NCBI GenBank assembly: GCA_025350245.1
Contig: JANXYG010000004.1
Coordinates: 1-64,000 of the forward strand
Length of the DNA stretch: 64,000 bases
Source of the DNA: Betaproteobacteria bacterium
GTDB lineage: Bacteria; Pseudomonadota; Gammaproteobacteria; Burkholderiales; Ga0077523
Reading direction: 5' to 3'
Of the stretch, positions 17,069 to 25,538 are shown one piece after another. The position numbers and the translations under genes were made by a program. The notes beneath the pieces were generated by a model, which saw only the letters and a program-made list of their open reading frames with translations, searched no databases and was not told where the DNA came from. Numbering within the stretch: the stretch's first letter is position 1; every line of letters begins with the position of its first letter.

Positions 17069-17851
17069 CTAGGCCAAAGTCTCCAGGTTTGCGCACACGG
17101 GGAGCGCTTGTCCGCTCACGTGCCGGCCAGCATCGGAGGCCAGGAACAGCGCCATGTTCGCGATGTCCTGCGCCGTGACCATGGTGCGCATCGACACCGC
17201 CTGCACCATGCGCCGCTTCTGCTCCTCGAGGCTGATGCCGTAGGCCTGGGCCTTGGCGGCGGCGACGCGGTCGATGCGATCGCCTTCGACGATGCCGGGC
17301 TGGATGCAGTTGACGCGCACGCCTTCCGGGCCGGCCTCGATGGCGAGGCTCGCGGAGAACCCGACCACGCCCCATTTCGCGGCCGCGTACGGGCTGCGCA
17401 GCGGAAAGCCCAGGCGCCCGGCCGCGGACGACAGGTTGATAATGCTGCCGCCGCCGGCGGCCTTGATCATGGGCATTGCCAGGCGGGTGCAGTAGAACAG
17501 CGCGTTCAGATCGACTGCGATGCATTGCTCCCAGTCGGCGATCGCGATGTCTTCGATCCTGCCGGTGGGGCCGGCGACACCGGCGTTGTTGATCAGCACG
17601 TCGAGGCCGCCGAGAATCCGGGTCACGTCGTTGAACAATTGCTCCACCTGCGCGACGTCGGACACGTCGCAAACGGTGGCGGTGATCGTGGGCCTCGCGG
17701 CCGCGAGTTCGGCCAGCGCCGCCGTGTCGACGTCGCAGATATGCACGCGGGCGCCGGCATCGGCGAAGGTCTCGGCCATGGCGCGACCGATTCCGCTCGC
17801 GCCCGCCGTGATCAGCACCCGCTTGCCCGGTACCGACAGGTCAGGTTTCAT
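17069..17851 (-). CDS. SDR-family oxidoreductase
   Basis: 260 residues, classical short-chain dehydrogenase/reductase. Seen: cofactor motif ITAGASGIGRAMAE (T-A-G-x3-G-I-G), LDVLINNAGVAG, catalytic Ser in INLSSAAGRLGF and the YxxxK pair in SPYAAAKWGVVGFS, then VNCIQPGIVEGDRI. Probably NAD-dependent; Asp in ICDVDTAAL after strand 2 favours NAD over NADP. It lies upstream of the hydroxyacid dehydrogenase/BKACE genes on the same strand but is separated by the repeat B array, so it may be a related pathway enzyme on its own transcript. Substrate unknown. Confidence 0.85.
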   Translation of the reverse strand: MKPDLSVPGKRVLITAGASGIGRAMAETFADAGARVHICDVDTAALAELAAARPTITATVCDVSDVAQVEQLFNDVTRILGGLDVLINNAGVAGPTGRIEDIAIADWEQCIAVDLNALFYCTRLAMPMIKAAGGGSIINLSSAAGRLGFPLRSPYAAAKWGVVGFSASLAIEAGPEGVRVNCIQPGIVEGDRIDRVAAAKAQAYGISLEEQKRRMVQAVSMRTMVTAQDIANMALFLASDAGRHVSGQALPVCANLETLA

Positions 17852-17900
17852 GTGTTCTCCCCTTCTGGCCGTTGCGGCCGTTTTTTGTCTGATCGGGATT

Positions 17901-18944
17901 CTAGCCGACGCTGTGCAGCACGCAGGGTTCGTCGCGACAGGCGAATACTTCGATGGTCACATGCTGCAGTCCGGAAAGGTCGGCGAGCAGCGTCTTGTAG
18001 TGCTCGGCCGAGCGCGGCAGGTGCGTCGCGACCGACACGATGACAGCGTGACCGCTGCCGCCGATGCGCCACAGTCGCAGGTCGGCGACGCGGTTGTCGG
18101 CATCGGCTTCGATGCGATCGACGATCTCGGCCTTGAGCCCAAGGTCGTCTTCCGCGTCGAGCAGCATGTGTCCGCTCGACCGCAGCAGACCCCATGCCCA
18201 CCACCCGATCAGGATCGAGGCCGCGATGGCGACGCCGGCGTCGAGCCAGATCCAGCCGAACCACTTGCCGGCAACCAGTGCGCCGATCGCCAGCACCGAG
18301 GTGAGCGCGTCGGCGATGACGTGCAGATAGGCGGCGCGCAGGTTGTGGTCGTGGTGGTGCGCGTGATCACGCGTGGGTTCGTGAGGGTGATGTTCATGAC
18401 CATCATCGTGATCGTCGTGATGCGCCTCGCCACCGTGCGCCGCACGATCGGGCGTGGCGTGGGCATGATCGTGGCCACCGCCCAGCATCACCGCGCTCGC
18501 GATGTTCACGGCCAAGCCCACGCAGGCCACCACGATAGCCTGATCGAAGTGCACGCCGATCGGATGCACCAGACGGATGACGGATTCGACGGCCATCCAG
18601 AGGCCTGCCACCGCCAGCAGCAGCGCGCTCGAGTAGCCCGAGAGCGCCCCGACCTTGCCGGTGCCGAACGAGAATCGCTCGTTGTCGGCGTGGCGCCGCG
18701 CGAAGGAATAGGCGAAGGCGGCAATGCCCAGTGCCGCGGCATGCGAGCCCATGTGCCAGCCGTCGGCGGTGAGCGCCATCGAGCCGGTGAGATAGCCGGC
18801 GATCAGTTCGCCTACCATCGTCACCAGTGTCAGGACGAACACGAGCCGGGTGCGAGCCTCGGACGTATGTTGGCCCGCCGGCACCGATGCCCGGGCCTGG
18901 CGCCAGCGCTCGAGTTGCGCGGCCGGCGTCTGGCGAGTGTTCAC
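17901..18944 (-). CDS. dmeF: cation diffusion facilitator, DmeF-like Co/Ni/Zn exporter
   Basis: 347 residues, inner membrane. Six hydrophobic segments. Metal-site motifs are ALTADGWHMGSHAAALG in segment 2 (D and H ligands) and YLHVIADALTSVLAIGALVA in segment 5 (H and D ligands). Between segments 4 and 5 lies a long His-rich loop (about residues 155-200, including HHDDHDDGHEHHPHE and DHAHHHDHN), typical of the DmeF subgroup, which exports Co2+ and Ni2+ by proton antiport. The C-terminal cytoplasmic domain is present (AEIVDRIEADADNRVADLRL). It neighbours an SOD, a Fur-family regulator and a NicO-like transporter, forming a metal-handling cluster. The exact metal is inferred. Confidence 0.85.
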   Translation of the reverse strand: MNTRQTPAAQLERWRQARASVPAGQHTSEARTRLVFVLTLVTMVGELIAGYLTGSMALTADGWHMGSHAAALGIAAFAYSFARRHADNERFSFGTGKVGALSGYSSALLLAVAGLWMAVESVIRLVHPIGVHFDQAIVVACVGLAVNIASAVMLGGGHDHAHATPDRAAHGGEAHHDDHDDGHEHHPHEPTRDHAHHHDHNLRAAYLHVIADALTSVLAIGALVAGKWFGWIWLDAGVAIAASILIGWWAWGLLRSSGHMLLDAEDDLGLKAEIVDRIEADADNRVADLRLWRIGGSGHAVIVSVATHLPRSAEHYKTLLADLSGLQHVTIEVFACRDEPCVLHSVG

Positions 18945-18963
18945 GATGACGGGCCCGATGCGG

Positions 18964-19671
18964 TCATCCGGCCGCCAGATTGTCTGCCGCGAATTCCCAG
19001 TTCAGCAACCGGTCGATGACCGCGTTCACGTAGTCCGCGCGCCGGTTCTGGTAGTCGAGGTAATAGGCGTGCTCCCAGATGTCGATGGTGAGCAGCGGCG
19101 TGGCGCCCTGGGTCAGTGGTGTTTCCGCCGCCGGCGTCTTGACGACCTTCAGCTTGCCGCCGGTATCCCGCACCAGCCAGCCCCACCCGGAGCCGAACTG
19201 GGAGGTTGTCACCTGCGCGAACTGCTTGCGGAATTCGTCGAAACTGCCGAAGGATTCGTCGATCGCCTTCGCCAGCGCGGCCGGTGGTTTGCCACCACCA
19301 CCGGCGCGCATCGAACGCCAATAGAAGGTGTGGTTCCAGGTCTGGGCGGCGTTGTTGAAGATGGCGGCCTGTTCCGGTTTGCCGGCGGTGGCGCGGACGA
19401 TCTCCTCGAGCGACAGGTCGGCGAACGGCGTGCCGGGCACGAGCTTGTTCAGGTTGTCGACGTAGGCCTTGTGGTGTTTGCCGTAGTGAAAGCCCAGGGT
19501 CGTGGCGGAGATCACAGGGTCGAGCGCAGAGTCGGTGTAGGGCAGGGGTGGCAGTGTGAACGGTGCCGCGGCATGCCCCCGTGAGGTGCTCAACGGCAGC
19601 GCCGTTGCCAGCGCGAGCGTGGAAGCGGATTGCAGGAACCGGCGACGGTCGAACGGGCATGGGTCTGACAT
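18964..19671 (-). CDS. sodB: Fe-type superoxide dismutase with Tat signal peptide
   Basis: Converts superoxide to oxygen and hydrogen peroxide. 235 residues. Metal ligands: His in [16 protein letters not shown], His in [10 protein letters not shown], and Asp/His in [26 protein letters not shown] favours iron. Unusually for a SodB, the protein starts with a twin-arginine signal ([18 protein letters not shown], then a hydrophobic stretch ending GHA), so it should be exported folded, with metal loaded, to the periplasm. ATG 19671 is supported by GAGGAGCTTTTC upstream. A Fur-family gene lies 85 bases upstream on the same strand. It is followed after 19 bases by the DmeF-like gene. Confidence 0.93.
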   Translation of the reverse strand: MSDPCPFDRRRFLQSASTLALATALPLSTSRGHAAAPFTLPPLPYTDSALDPVISATTLGFHYGKHHKAYVDNLNKLVPGTPFADLSLEEIVRATAGKPEQAAIFNNAAQTWNHTFYWRSMRAGGGGKPPAALAKAIDESFGSFDEFRKQFAQVTTSQFGSGWGWLVRDTGGKLKVVKTPAAETPLTQGATPLLTIDIWEHAYYLDYQNRRADYVNAVIDRLLNWEFAADNLAAG

Positions 19672-19756
19672 GAAAAGCTCCTCGGTGGCCGATGCACGGA
19701 TCGGTCTTGCGAAAAGTGTACCGGTCCGAGGGAGGCGTCGCGGAGGTTTCTGCGTG

Positions 19757-20245
19757 CTAGCGCCGCGCGCTGGCTGCGCGGCGTCCGGATTTCGCCTTGG
19801 CGGTTGCCGGTGCTTTGCCGCTCGTCGAGCAATCGGCACACAGGCCCTTGATCGTCAGGTCGACTTCAACCGGCGTGAAGCCGAGCGGGAGCTTGGGCGC
19901 GAGACCGGTGCCGAGATCATCGAGACAGATGACGCGGCTGCAGGCGTTGCACTTGAAGTGCGCGTGGTGATGCGACTGGGTCGAGGTGACGGCGTTGAAG
20001 CGCCACACCCGGTCGTCGCCGCTGATGCGATGCGCGAGTGCCTGCTGGGTGAGCCAGTCGAGCACCCGGTAGACGGTGACGCGATCGATCCCCGAGGCTT
20101 CGGACAATCGGTTTTCGATGTCGCCGTGCGTGAGCGCGCCGTCTGCCTTGAGCAAGGTTGCGAGGATCTCGATGCGGGCATTGGTGACACGCGCGCCGGT
20201 GGTGCGGATGAGTTCCTCTGCGGTCACTCGGAAATTCACGGCCAT
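19757..20245 (-). CDS. Fur-family metalloregulator
   Basis: 162 residues. N-terminal winged helix ([40 protein letters not shown]). The C-terminal dimerisation domain has His-rich [20 protein letters not shown] and two CxxC pairs (CNAC, CADC), the structural Zn site of Fur/Zur proteins. The tail is basic and Ala-rich ([16 protein letters not shown]), longer than usual. ATG 20245 begins the conserved domain; an ATG at 20278 would add 11 residues. Located between a NicO-like transporter and the SOD/DmeF pair, so it probably senses a metal (Fe, Zn or Ni) and controls these neighbours. I found no convincing 19-bp Fur box, so the sensed metal remains open. Confidence 0.85.
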   Translation of the reverse strand: MAVNFRVTAEELIRTTGARVTNARIEILATLLKADGALTHGDIENRLSEASGIDRVTVYRVLDWLTQQALAHRISGDDRVWRFNAVTSTQSHHHAHFKCNACSRVICLDDLGTGLAPKLPLGFTPVEVDLTIKGLCADCSTSGKAPATAKAKSGRRAASARR

Positions 20246-20370
20246 GATGGTGTGGGCGACGATGGGGCGTGAACACATTAGATCATGTCGGGTGAGGCCA
20301 CGCCAACGCGCTTACATCTCGCAATATGCCAAGCCGGGTAGGAGGCACGCCAGATGTCATGCGGTTCTGA

Positions 20371-21165
20371 TCAGCGGGTTCGCAGGCGCCATGCCATCAG
20401 GCCATAGGCCACCGCCACGATCGCAACCAGTGCGCAGCCGACCGCCGAGTAGGCCGCCTCGCCCAGTTCGAAGCGCGGATCGATGCGGGTTGCGATGCCG
20501 TAACCGGCAACGCCGAACGACATCGCGACGATCACCCAGCCCAGAGCCCGGCGGAACCGTTGCGCGCGTTCGCGCTCGGCGCGCCGCAACATGCTCGCCA
20601 CCAGGCGGCTGTCGAGGGTGTCGGTCACGACCATGCCGCCGGTGAACACCAGCCCGATCAGCAAGGCGCCGCCGAGTCCGCCAGCGGTGGTGGCCACATA
20701 GCCCCATGCCGCCGCCTGTGTCGCAGTGTCGAACACCAGCGCGAACAACATGCCGACACCGACCACCGCGGCGGGATGGCTAGCCTCGCGAAATCCGCGC
20801 GGCAGCAACCACGTGCGCCACCCGACCGCGTGATAGTCGCCGTGCCGCAGCAGCGCCTGGAGATTGAGCGCGCCCACGAACAGCAGCAGCAAAACCGGCA
20901 GCCAGCCCGCGACCTCGGCGAGCCGGGCAGGGATTGCCACGCGCGTGCTGACGAGCCCGACACCGAGTGCGATGAGTGTCACCATCCCCCCGTGCCCGAT
21001 CGAGAACAGGGTCCCCACCCAGGGCGCCATGCCCGGACGCTGGTCGAGCGCGCGGATGGTGAGACCGTCGATCACCGCGATGTGATCGGGGTCGAGGCCG
21101 TGTCGCAGGCCCAGGGCGAGCATCAGGCCGAGGCCTGACAGGGACAGCAGATCACCTTGGAACAT
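20371..21165 (-). CDS. NicO/NiCoT-like nickel-cobalt transporter
   Basis: 264 residues, inner membrane. Seen: the metal-selectivity motif LRHGLDPDHIAVIDGLT (HX4DH) in the second hydrophobic segment, LFSIGHGGMVTLIALGVGLV, and FDTATQAAAWGYVATTAGGL, matching the conserved motifs of nickel/cobalt transporters. Seven or eight hydrophobic segments. ATG 21165 is chosen; a GTG at 21195 would add ten residues and neither has a clear ribosome site. Together with the downstream Fur-family gene (125 bases away) it suggests nickel or cobalt homeostasis. Direction of transport cannot be decided from sequence alone. Confidence 0.83.
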   Translation of the reverse strand: MFQGDLLSLSGLGLMLALGLRHGLDPDHIAVIDGLTIRALDQRPGMAPWVGTLFSIGHGGMVTLIALGVGLVSTRVAIPARLAEVAGWLPVLLLLFVGALNLQALLRHGDYHAVGWRTWLLPRGFREASHPAAVVGVGMLFALVFDTATQAAAWGYVATTAGGLGGALLIGLVFTGGMVVTDTLDSRLVASMLRRAERERAQRFRRALGWVIVAMSFGVAGYGIATRIDPRFELGEAAYSAVGCALVAIVAVAYGLMAWRLRTR

Positions 21166-21238
21166 GTGGCCGGGAACGGTGGAATCGCTGGCCACAGCGT
21201 ACTACGGTTGCGGCCACGCACACAGAAATGGAGCCGCA

Positions 21239-21271
21239 GGGTGCAAGGCCCCTGCTCGGGACCTTGCACCC
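21239..21271 (-). terminator. strong hairpin after the binding-protein gene
   Basis: Perfect 10-bp stem (GGGTGCAAGG / CCTTGCACCC) with an additional inner CCC/GGG pairing. It starts 13 bases after the 3' end of the minus-strand binding-protein gene. There is no T-run on either side, so it may be Rho-aided or stabilise the 3' end rather than act as a classical intrinsic terminator. Confidence 0.6.
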
Positions 21272-21283
21272 GGCATCGTACTG

Positions 21284-22567
21284 CTACTTCCGGGCGAAGC
21301 CGCCGCGGATCCAGTCGACGCTCTTCATGCCGTCGGGCGGGCTGATCTGGTCGGGAGCGAAATACTTGACGTTGGTCAGGGTGACCCGGCCATCGACCTG
21401 GCGGATGGTGCCGTAGGGCACGTGCTGCACCGCCTGGTGGCCCTTGCCGAGCGACATGTCGACGATGCCCGAGACCGATTCGAACTTGAGATATTCCAGC
21501 GCCGCGATGATGTCTTCGGTGGCGGGCGCACCCTTGCGAATCCTGGTCGCTTTTTCGTAGGCCGCCTTGGCGCCGAAGAATGCGGTCGCCATGTGATATG
21601 ACGAATACACGGCGGTCGCCTTGAACTGATCGCGGAAGGCCTTCTGGAACCACTGGTTGAGCCGGGTCGCCGGTGAAAACGGCCCGTTCGGCCCGCGCGC
21701 GCCGATGATGGTGCCGTCCGGCAACTGACTGCCGAGCTTTTCGAGGATCGTGTCGCCGCAGATGATGACGTTGGGCATCTTCTTGAGCAGGCCACGCGGT
21801 GACGCCTGCAGAACGAAGGCTTCGAGGTCACCGCCCCACAGCGAGTTCTGCACGATCTCGGCGTTGCTCGCGAGCAACGCCGAGACCTCGGTGCTGTACT
21901 GGCCGGCGCCGAGCTTGGGCGTGACGTTGGTGGCGATCTGCGCGGCCGGCTTGATCACCTTGAGGGTTTCGGTGAAATCGCTCCAGGCGTCCTGTCCCCA
22001 GGCATAGTTGGGATTCACGCCGGCGAATAGTTTGAGGTTCGGATACTGGTCGGCGATGTAACGGGCGGCCGCGACATTCTCCTGGGTTGCCATCGTCGTG
22101 GTCCGAAACACGTAGTGATAGCTCGCCTCCTCGAACACACGATTGGTCGCGCAGTCGAACAGCACGGTGAATTTCTTCAGTTCCTCGGCCACCGGTGCGA
22201 CCGCGAGGCAGTCGCCGCTCGAGATGACGCCGATCACCATGTCGACATCCTGCCGCGACACCAGATTGCGATACTCCGTCACCACCTTGGTCGGACCGCC
22301 GGCCTCGTCGACGAAGACGAGTTCGATCGGGCGCCCGCCGAAACCTTTTTGCTCGTAGCCGGGCACCACGCCGCCTTTGTTGAAGGCTTCGGCCAGCAGG
22401 TCGGCGGCGTTCTTCGCCGGTACGCCGAACGGACCCGCGGCGGGCCCCGACAGAAACGTGATGACGCCGATGCGCAGCGGCTTTTCCTGCGCCCCGGCGA
22501 GCCCGGAATACACAGACAGCATCGATACGATGGCGAACGCGACCAACGACAGCAGCGCGCGGATCAT
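21284..22567 (-). CDS. ABC transporter substrate-binding protein, branched-chain amino acid type
   Basis: 427 residues, periplasmic. Signal peptide MIRALLSLVAFAIVSMLSVY to about residue 26 (SGLAGAQ). The mature protein has the Leu/Ile/Val-binding-protein-like type I fold: LRIGVITFLSGPAAGPFGVP, GGRPIELVFVDEAGGPTKVV, VDMVIGVISSGDCLAVAPVA and VNPNYAWGQDAWSDFTETLK. ATG 22567 has CCGGAGGAAG eight bases upstream. A TATAAT-like -10 lies at 22646-22641 on this strand with only a weak -35. No permease or ATPase genes are adjacent, so it is an orphan binding protein; such proteins in betaproteobacteria bind many amides, aromatic acids and amino acids. Ligand unknown. Confidence 0.88.
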   Translation of the reverse strand: MIRALLSLVAFAIVSMLSVYSGLAGAQEKPLRIGVITFLSGPAAGPFGVPAKNAADLLAEAFNKGGVVPGYEQKGFGGRPIELVFVDEAGGPTKVVTEYRNLVSRQDVDMVIGVISSGDCLAVAPVAEELKKFTVLFDCATNRVFEEASYHYVFRTTTMATQENVAAARYIADQYPNLKLFAGVNPNYAWGQDAWSDFTETLKVIKPAAQIATNVTPKLGAGQYSTEVSALLASNAEIVQNSLWGGDLEAFVLQASPRGLLKKMPNVIICGDTILEKLGSQLPDGTIIGARGPNGPFSPATRLNQWFQKAFRDQFKATAVYSSYHMATAFFGAKAAYEKATRIRKGAPATEDIIAALEYLKFESVSGIVDMSLGKGHQAVQHVPYGTIRQVDGRVTLTNVKYFAPDQISPPDGMKSVDWIRGGFARK

Positions 22568-22739
22568 GGTGGTCTTCCTCCGGTGTGGTTTTCTGGTGTC
22601 GGATACCGTCGGCGACTGCCGCGACATTCGACCTGGACACAATTATACAAGCGGCTCACCGGGTTTCGATCGTCCGATACAATCGGACGTGGCGGTTCTA
22701 CGCCGCCCGTTTCCGCACCAACGACCGCCCGTTCCCATC

Positions 22740-23411
22740 GTGAAGATTCTGGCCCTCGACTGTTCCACCGAGATGTGTTCCGCCGCGCTCTGGATCGACG
22801 GTGCGGTGGAGCAGCACCTCGAACTGGCCGGGCAGCGCCACTCCGAGCGCCTGTTGCCGATGGTGTCGTCGCTGCTGGCGGCCGCCGGCATCGGCCTGCG
22901 CGGCCTCGATGCCGTGGCGGTCGCCACCGGTCCGGGCACGTTCACCGGGCTGCGCATCGCGGTGTCGGTAGGCCAGGGCCTCGCATTCGGCGCCGATCTT
23001 CCGGTGGTGCCGGTCGGCAGTCTCGAAGCACTGGCCGCAGGTGCCGGCGCGCCGTGGGTCATGGCATGCCTCGACGCCCGCATGGACCAGGTCTACTTCG
23101 CCGCTTACCATCGCGTCGAAGGGGGGCTCGAAGAGGTGACCGCGCCCGCACTGGCTGCGCCAGAGCATCTGCCTGCGCTGCCGGCCGGGTCCGAATGGAC
23201 GGGGGCCGGCAATGGCTTCGACCGTTTCGCCCCGCGCCTGGCCTGCGCGTGGCCGGGCCTCGCCCGATGGATTCCCGAGGTTGTCCCGGAAGCGCGCCAC
23301 GTTGCGTCGATCGCCGCGGTACGCATGGCGATGGGGCGCAGCCAGATGCCTGACCAGTTGCTGCCGCTTTACGTGCGCGACCGGGTCGCGCTCACCGCCG
23401 CCGAGCGATGA
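22740..23411 (+). CDS. tsaB: tRNA threonylcarbamoyladenosine biosynthesis protein TsaB
   Basis: Partner of TsaD and TsaE in making t6A at position 37 of ANN-decoding tRNAs. 223 residues with the ASKHA fold: MKILALDCSTEMCSAALW at the start, QRHSERLLPMVSSLLAAAG, and VATGPGTFTGLRIAVSVGQG. Start is GTG 22740; the preceding sequence has a TACAAT -10-like element at 22677-22682 without a clear -35. The stop overlaps rimI by four bases (ATGA), the common tsaB-rimI arrangement. Identification firm. Confidence 0.95.
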   Translation: MKILALDCSTEMCSAALWIDGAVEQHLELAGQRHSERLLPMVSSLLAAAGIGLRGLDAVAVATGPGTFTGLRIAVSVGQGLAFGADLPVVPVGSLEALAAGAGAPWVMACLDARMDQVYFAAYHRVEGGLEEVTAPALAAPEHLPALPAGSEWTGAGNGFDRFAPRLACAWPGLARWIPEVVPEARHVASIAAVRMAMGRSQMPDQLLPLYVRDRVALTAAER

Positions 23412-23869
23412 GCGCGCAACTCGAAACCCTGCCGCGCTTTCGGCCGATGCGCGAAGCCGACCTCGATGGCGTGCTCGAGGTCGAGAACGTCATCTATCCG
23501 CATCCTTGGTCCCGCGGCAACTTCGAGGATTCGCTGCGGGCCGGTTATGGTTGCTGGCTGCTCGAATGGCGCCAGGCGCTGGTCGGCTATGGCGTGCTGA
23601 TGCCCGGCGCCGGCGAGGCGCATCTGCTCAACATCAGCGTCGCCCGCGACTGGCAGCGGCAGGGCCATGGCCGCGCGCTGCTCGACTTTTTCGTGGCGCG
23701 GTCGCGTGAACTGCGCGCCACCGCGCTGTTTCTCGAGGTGCGTCCTTCCAATGCGGCCGCACGGGCGCTGTACGCCGGCCAGGGTTTTCGTGAACTGGGC
23801 CGCCGGCCACACTATTACCCGGCGGTGGCTGGCCGCGAAGACGCCATCCTGATGGGGCGCCAATTGTGA
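23408..23869 (+). CDS. rimI: ribosomal protein S18 alanine N-acetyltransferase
   Basis: GNAT acetyltransferase of 153 residues that acetylates the N-terminal Ala of ribosomal protein S18. Seen: FRPMREADLDGVLEVENVIY and PHPWSRGNFEDSLRAGYGCW at the N-terminus, the acetyl-CoA loop VARDWQRQGHGRALLDF (R/Q-x-x-G-x-G/A), LFLEVRPSNAAARALYAGQG and FRELGRRPHYYP. It overlaps tsaB at its start and the DNA glycosylase gene at its end (GTGA), so the three are translated as one coupled unit. Confidence 0.93.
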   Translation: MSAQLETLPRFRPMREADLDGVLEVENVIYPHPWSRGNFEDSLRAGYGCWLLEWRQALVGYGVLMPGAGEAHLLNISVARDWQRQGHGRALLDFFVARSRELRATALFLEVRPSNAAARALYAGQGFRELGRRPHYYPAVAGREDAILMGRQL

Positions 23870-24612
23870 CGACCCGCAGCCGCGTGCTCGACGAACTCGG
23901 ACTCGGGCCCGAGTGGGTGCGACGCGATCGCGCGGTCGTATCGTCGGCAGGGGCGCGCTTGCTTTCGGTCGCCGACGCTGGCGACGATGTCGTGCCCGGT
24001 GCGGCAGTCGCCGACCCGGACGAGCGCACCGAATCGATCCTGCGCATGGACTGGGCGCAACTGAAGGCATCCGTCGCCGGTTGCACGGCATGCGATCTGT
24101 CGCGCACCCGCAATCGCACAGTCGTCGGCGTTGGCGATGAGGCCGCGAACTGGCTGTTCGTCGGCGAGGCGCCGGGCGCCGACGAGGACGCGCAAGGCGA
24201 GCCTTTCGTAGGTCAGGCGGGGCGGCTGCTGGACAACATGCTCGCCGCCATCGGGCTCGCGCGCGGCGCCGACGTGTACATCGCCAATATCGTGAAGTGC
24301 CGCCCGCCCGGCAATCGCAACCCGGATGCGGTCGAGGCTTCCTGCTGCGGGCCGTATCTGCAGCGTCAGATCGAGCTGTTGCGTCCGCGGCTCATCGTGG
24401 CTCTCGGCAAGATCGCCGCAGCCAACCTGCTCGGGCGGGAGAGCGCGATCGCCACCTTGCGCGGACAGGTGCACTCGTATCGAGGCATCCCGCTGATCGT
24501 CACTTACGATCCTTCGTATCTGCTGCGCAGCCTTGCCGACAAGGCGCTGGCCTGGGAAGACCTGTGCTTCGCGGTCGAGACCATGCGCCGGCTGACGGCC
24601 GCGGGGGCCTGA
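23866..24612 (+). CDS. family 4 uracil-DNA glycosylase (Fe-S)
   Basis: Removes uracil from DNA. 248 residues: a variable ~70-residue N-terminus, then CTACDLSRTRNRTVVGVGDE with the first Fe-S Cys pair, motif A GEAPGADEDAQGEPFVGQAG, NIVKCRPPGNRNPDAVEASC with further Cys ligands, and motif B region IPLIVTYDPSYLLRSLADKA. In this family motif B is normally H-P-A/S-x-L-L; here the His codon is replaced by Asp (GAT). Activity could be altered, or the base could be an error. The gene starts with GTG overlapping rimI and ends immediately before a CDF transporter (ATG follows the stop directly). Confidence 0.88.
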   Translation: MTTRSRVLDELGLGPEWVRRDRAVVSSAGARLLSVADAGDDVVPGAAVADPDERTESILRMDWAQLKASVAGCTACDLSRTRNRTVVGVGDEAANWLFVGEAPGADEDAQGEPFVGQAGRLLDNMLAAIGLARGADVYIANIVKCRPPGNRNPDAVEASCCGPYLQRQIELLRPRLIVALGKIAAANLLGRESAIATLRGQVHSYRGIPLIVTYDPSYLLRSLADKALAWEDLCFAVETMRRLTAAGA

Positions 24613-25515
24613 ATGTCGAATTCGGTGACGCTCTCGATCATCACCAATTCGCTCATCACGGGCGCGAAGGCATTCGGTTGGTTCGTGACCGGTTCGCCCA
24701 CGCTGTTCGCCGAGACCGTGCACTCGTGCGCCGATGTCGGCAACCAGTTGCTGCTCAAGGTGGGCGAAGTCCGCGCCGACCACACGAAAACGGCTACGCA
24801 CCCGTTCGGGCGCGGCCAGAAGCGCTTCTTCTGGGCGCTGGTGTCGGCGGTTTCCATCTTTTTCGTCGGCGCCGGTGTCACCATCTATCACGGCATTCAG
24901 TCGCTGCTCGTGCCTGCCTCGGTCGAGCCGTTCACGCCACTTGCCGTCGGCCTGCTGCTGTTTTCGCTGGCGCTCGAACTCTTCACCTTCTTCGTGGCGT
25001 TGAAGGAGATCGGTGGCTTTCGTGGCCTGCGCGAGAACCGCTCCAACACCTCGGTCCTCGCGGTGCTGCTCGAAGACCTGGTGGCGGTCATCGGCATCCT
25101 GCTCACGTTGTTTGTGGCTGGCTGGTCGAGCCTGATCGGACCCGATCCGGTCATCGACGCCAGCGTATCGCTGGTGGTGGGTGTGATGCTGGGCGCCATG
25201 GCGCTCTTCCTGGCCAACATCAACGGGCGCATCCTGATCGACGCCGCCGATGTCGACCTCGACCGGGCGCTCGAACAGCGGCTCGTCGCCATGGGCGTGC
25301 GCGCGCGAGTGGCCTCGATCACCTTCGATGTCGACCGCGCCGTCGTGTTCGTTCACGCCGAAGGCGACGCCAGCGAACTGCCGCGAACAGCGCAGGTGAT
25401 CGGCGACGACCTGTGCAGTCATGCCGATGAGCAACTCGGCAAGCACGTCGATTCGGTGTATTGGCAGTTCGCGGGCTTGAGATCGGCTGCCGCAGCCCCC
25501 ATGACCGCCGGGTAG
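24613..25515 (+). CDS. CDF-family transporter resembling SLC30A9
   Basis: 300 residues, inner membrane, five or six hydrophobic segments. Metal-site motifs: LFAETVHSCADVGNQLLLKV (His and Asp) in segment 2 and VLAVLLEDLVAVIGILLTLF in segment 5, where the usual His is Glu (E-D pair) as in the SLC30A9/ZnT9 branch. THPFGRGQKRFFWALVSA follows segment 2, as in that branch. The C-terminal cytoplasmic domain is short. It starts immediately after the glycosylase stop, so co-transcription is likely. Metal unknown; the E-D site differs from typical zinc exporters. Confidence 0.85.
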   Translation: MSNSVTLSIITNSLITGAKAFGWFVTGSPTLFAETVHSCADVGNQLLLKVGEVRADHTKTATHPFGRGQKRFFWALVSAVSIFFVGAGVTIYHGIQSLLVPASVEPFTPLAVGLLLFSLALELFTFFVALKEIGGFRGLRENRSNTSVLAVLLEDLVAVIGILLTLFVAGWSSLIGPDPVIDASVSLVVGVMLGAMALFLANINGRILIDAADVDLDRALEQRLVAMGVRARVASITFDVDRAVVFVHAEGDASELPRTAQVIGDDLCSHADEQLGKHVDSVYWQFAGLRSAAAAPMTAG

Positions 25516-25538
25516 GCGTTGAACAGGAGCCTGAAGAC

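Noticed and set aside
20246..20370. Fur or Zur box between the regulator and the NicO-like gene
   Set aside because: No 19-bp GATAATGATAATCATTATC-like or GTTATNNNATAAC-like dyad can be seen.
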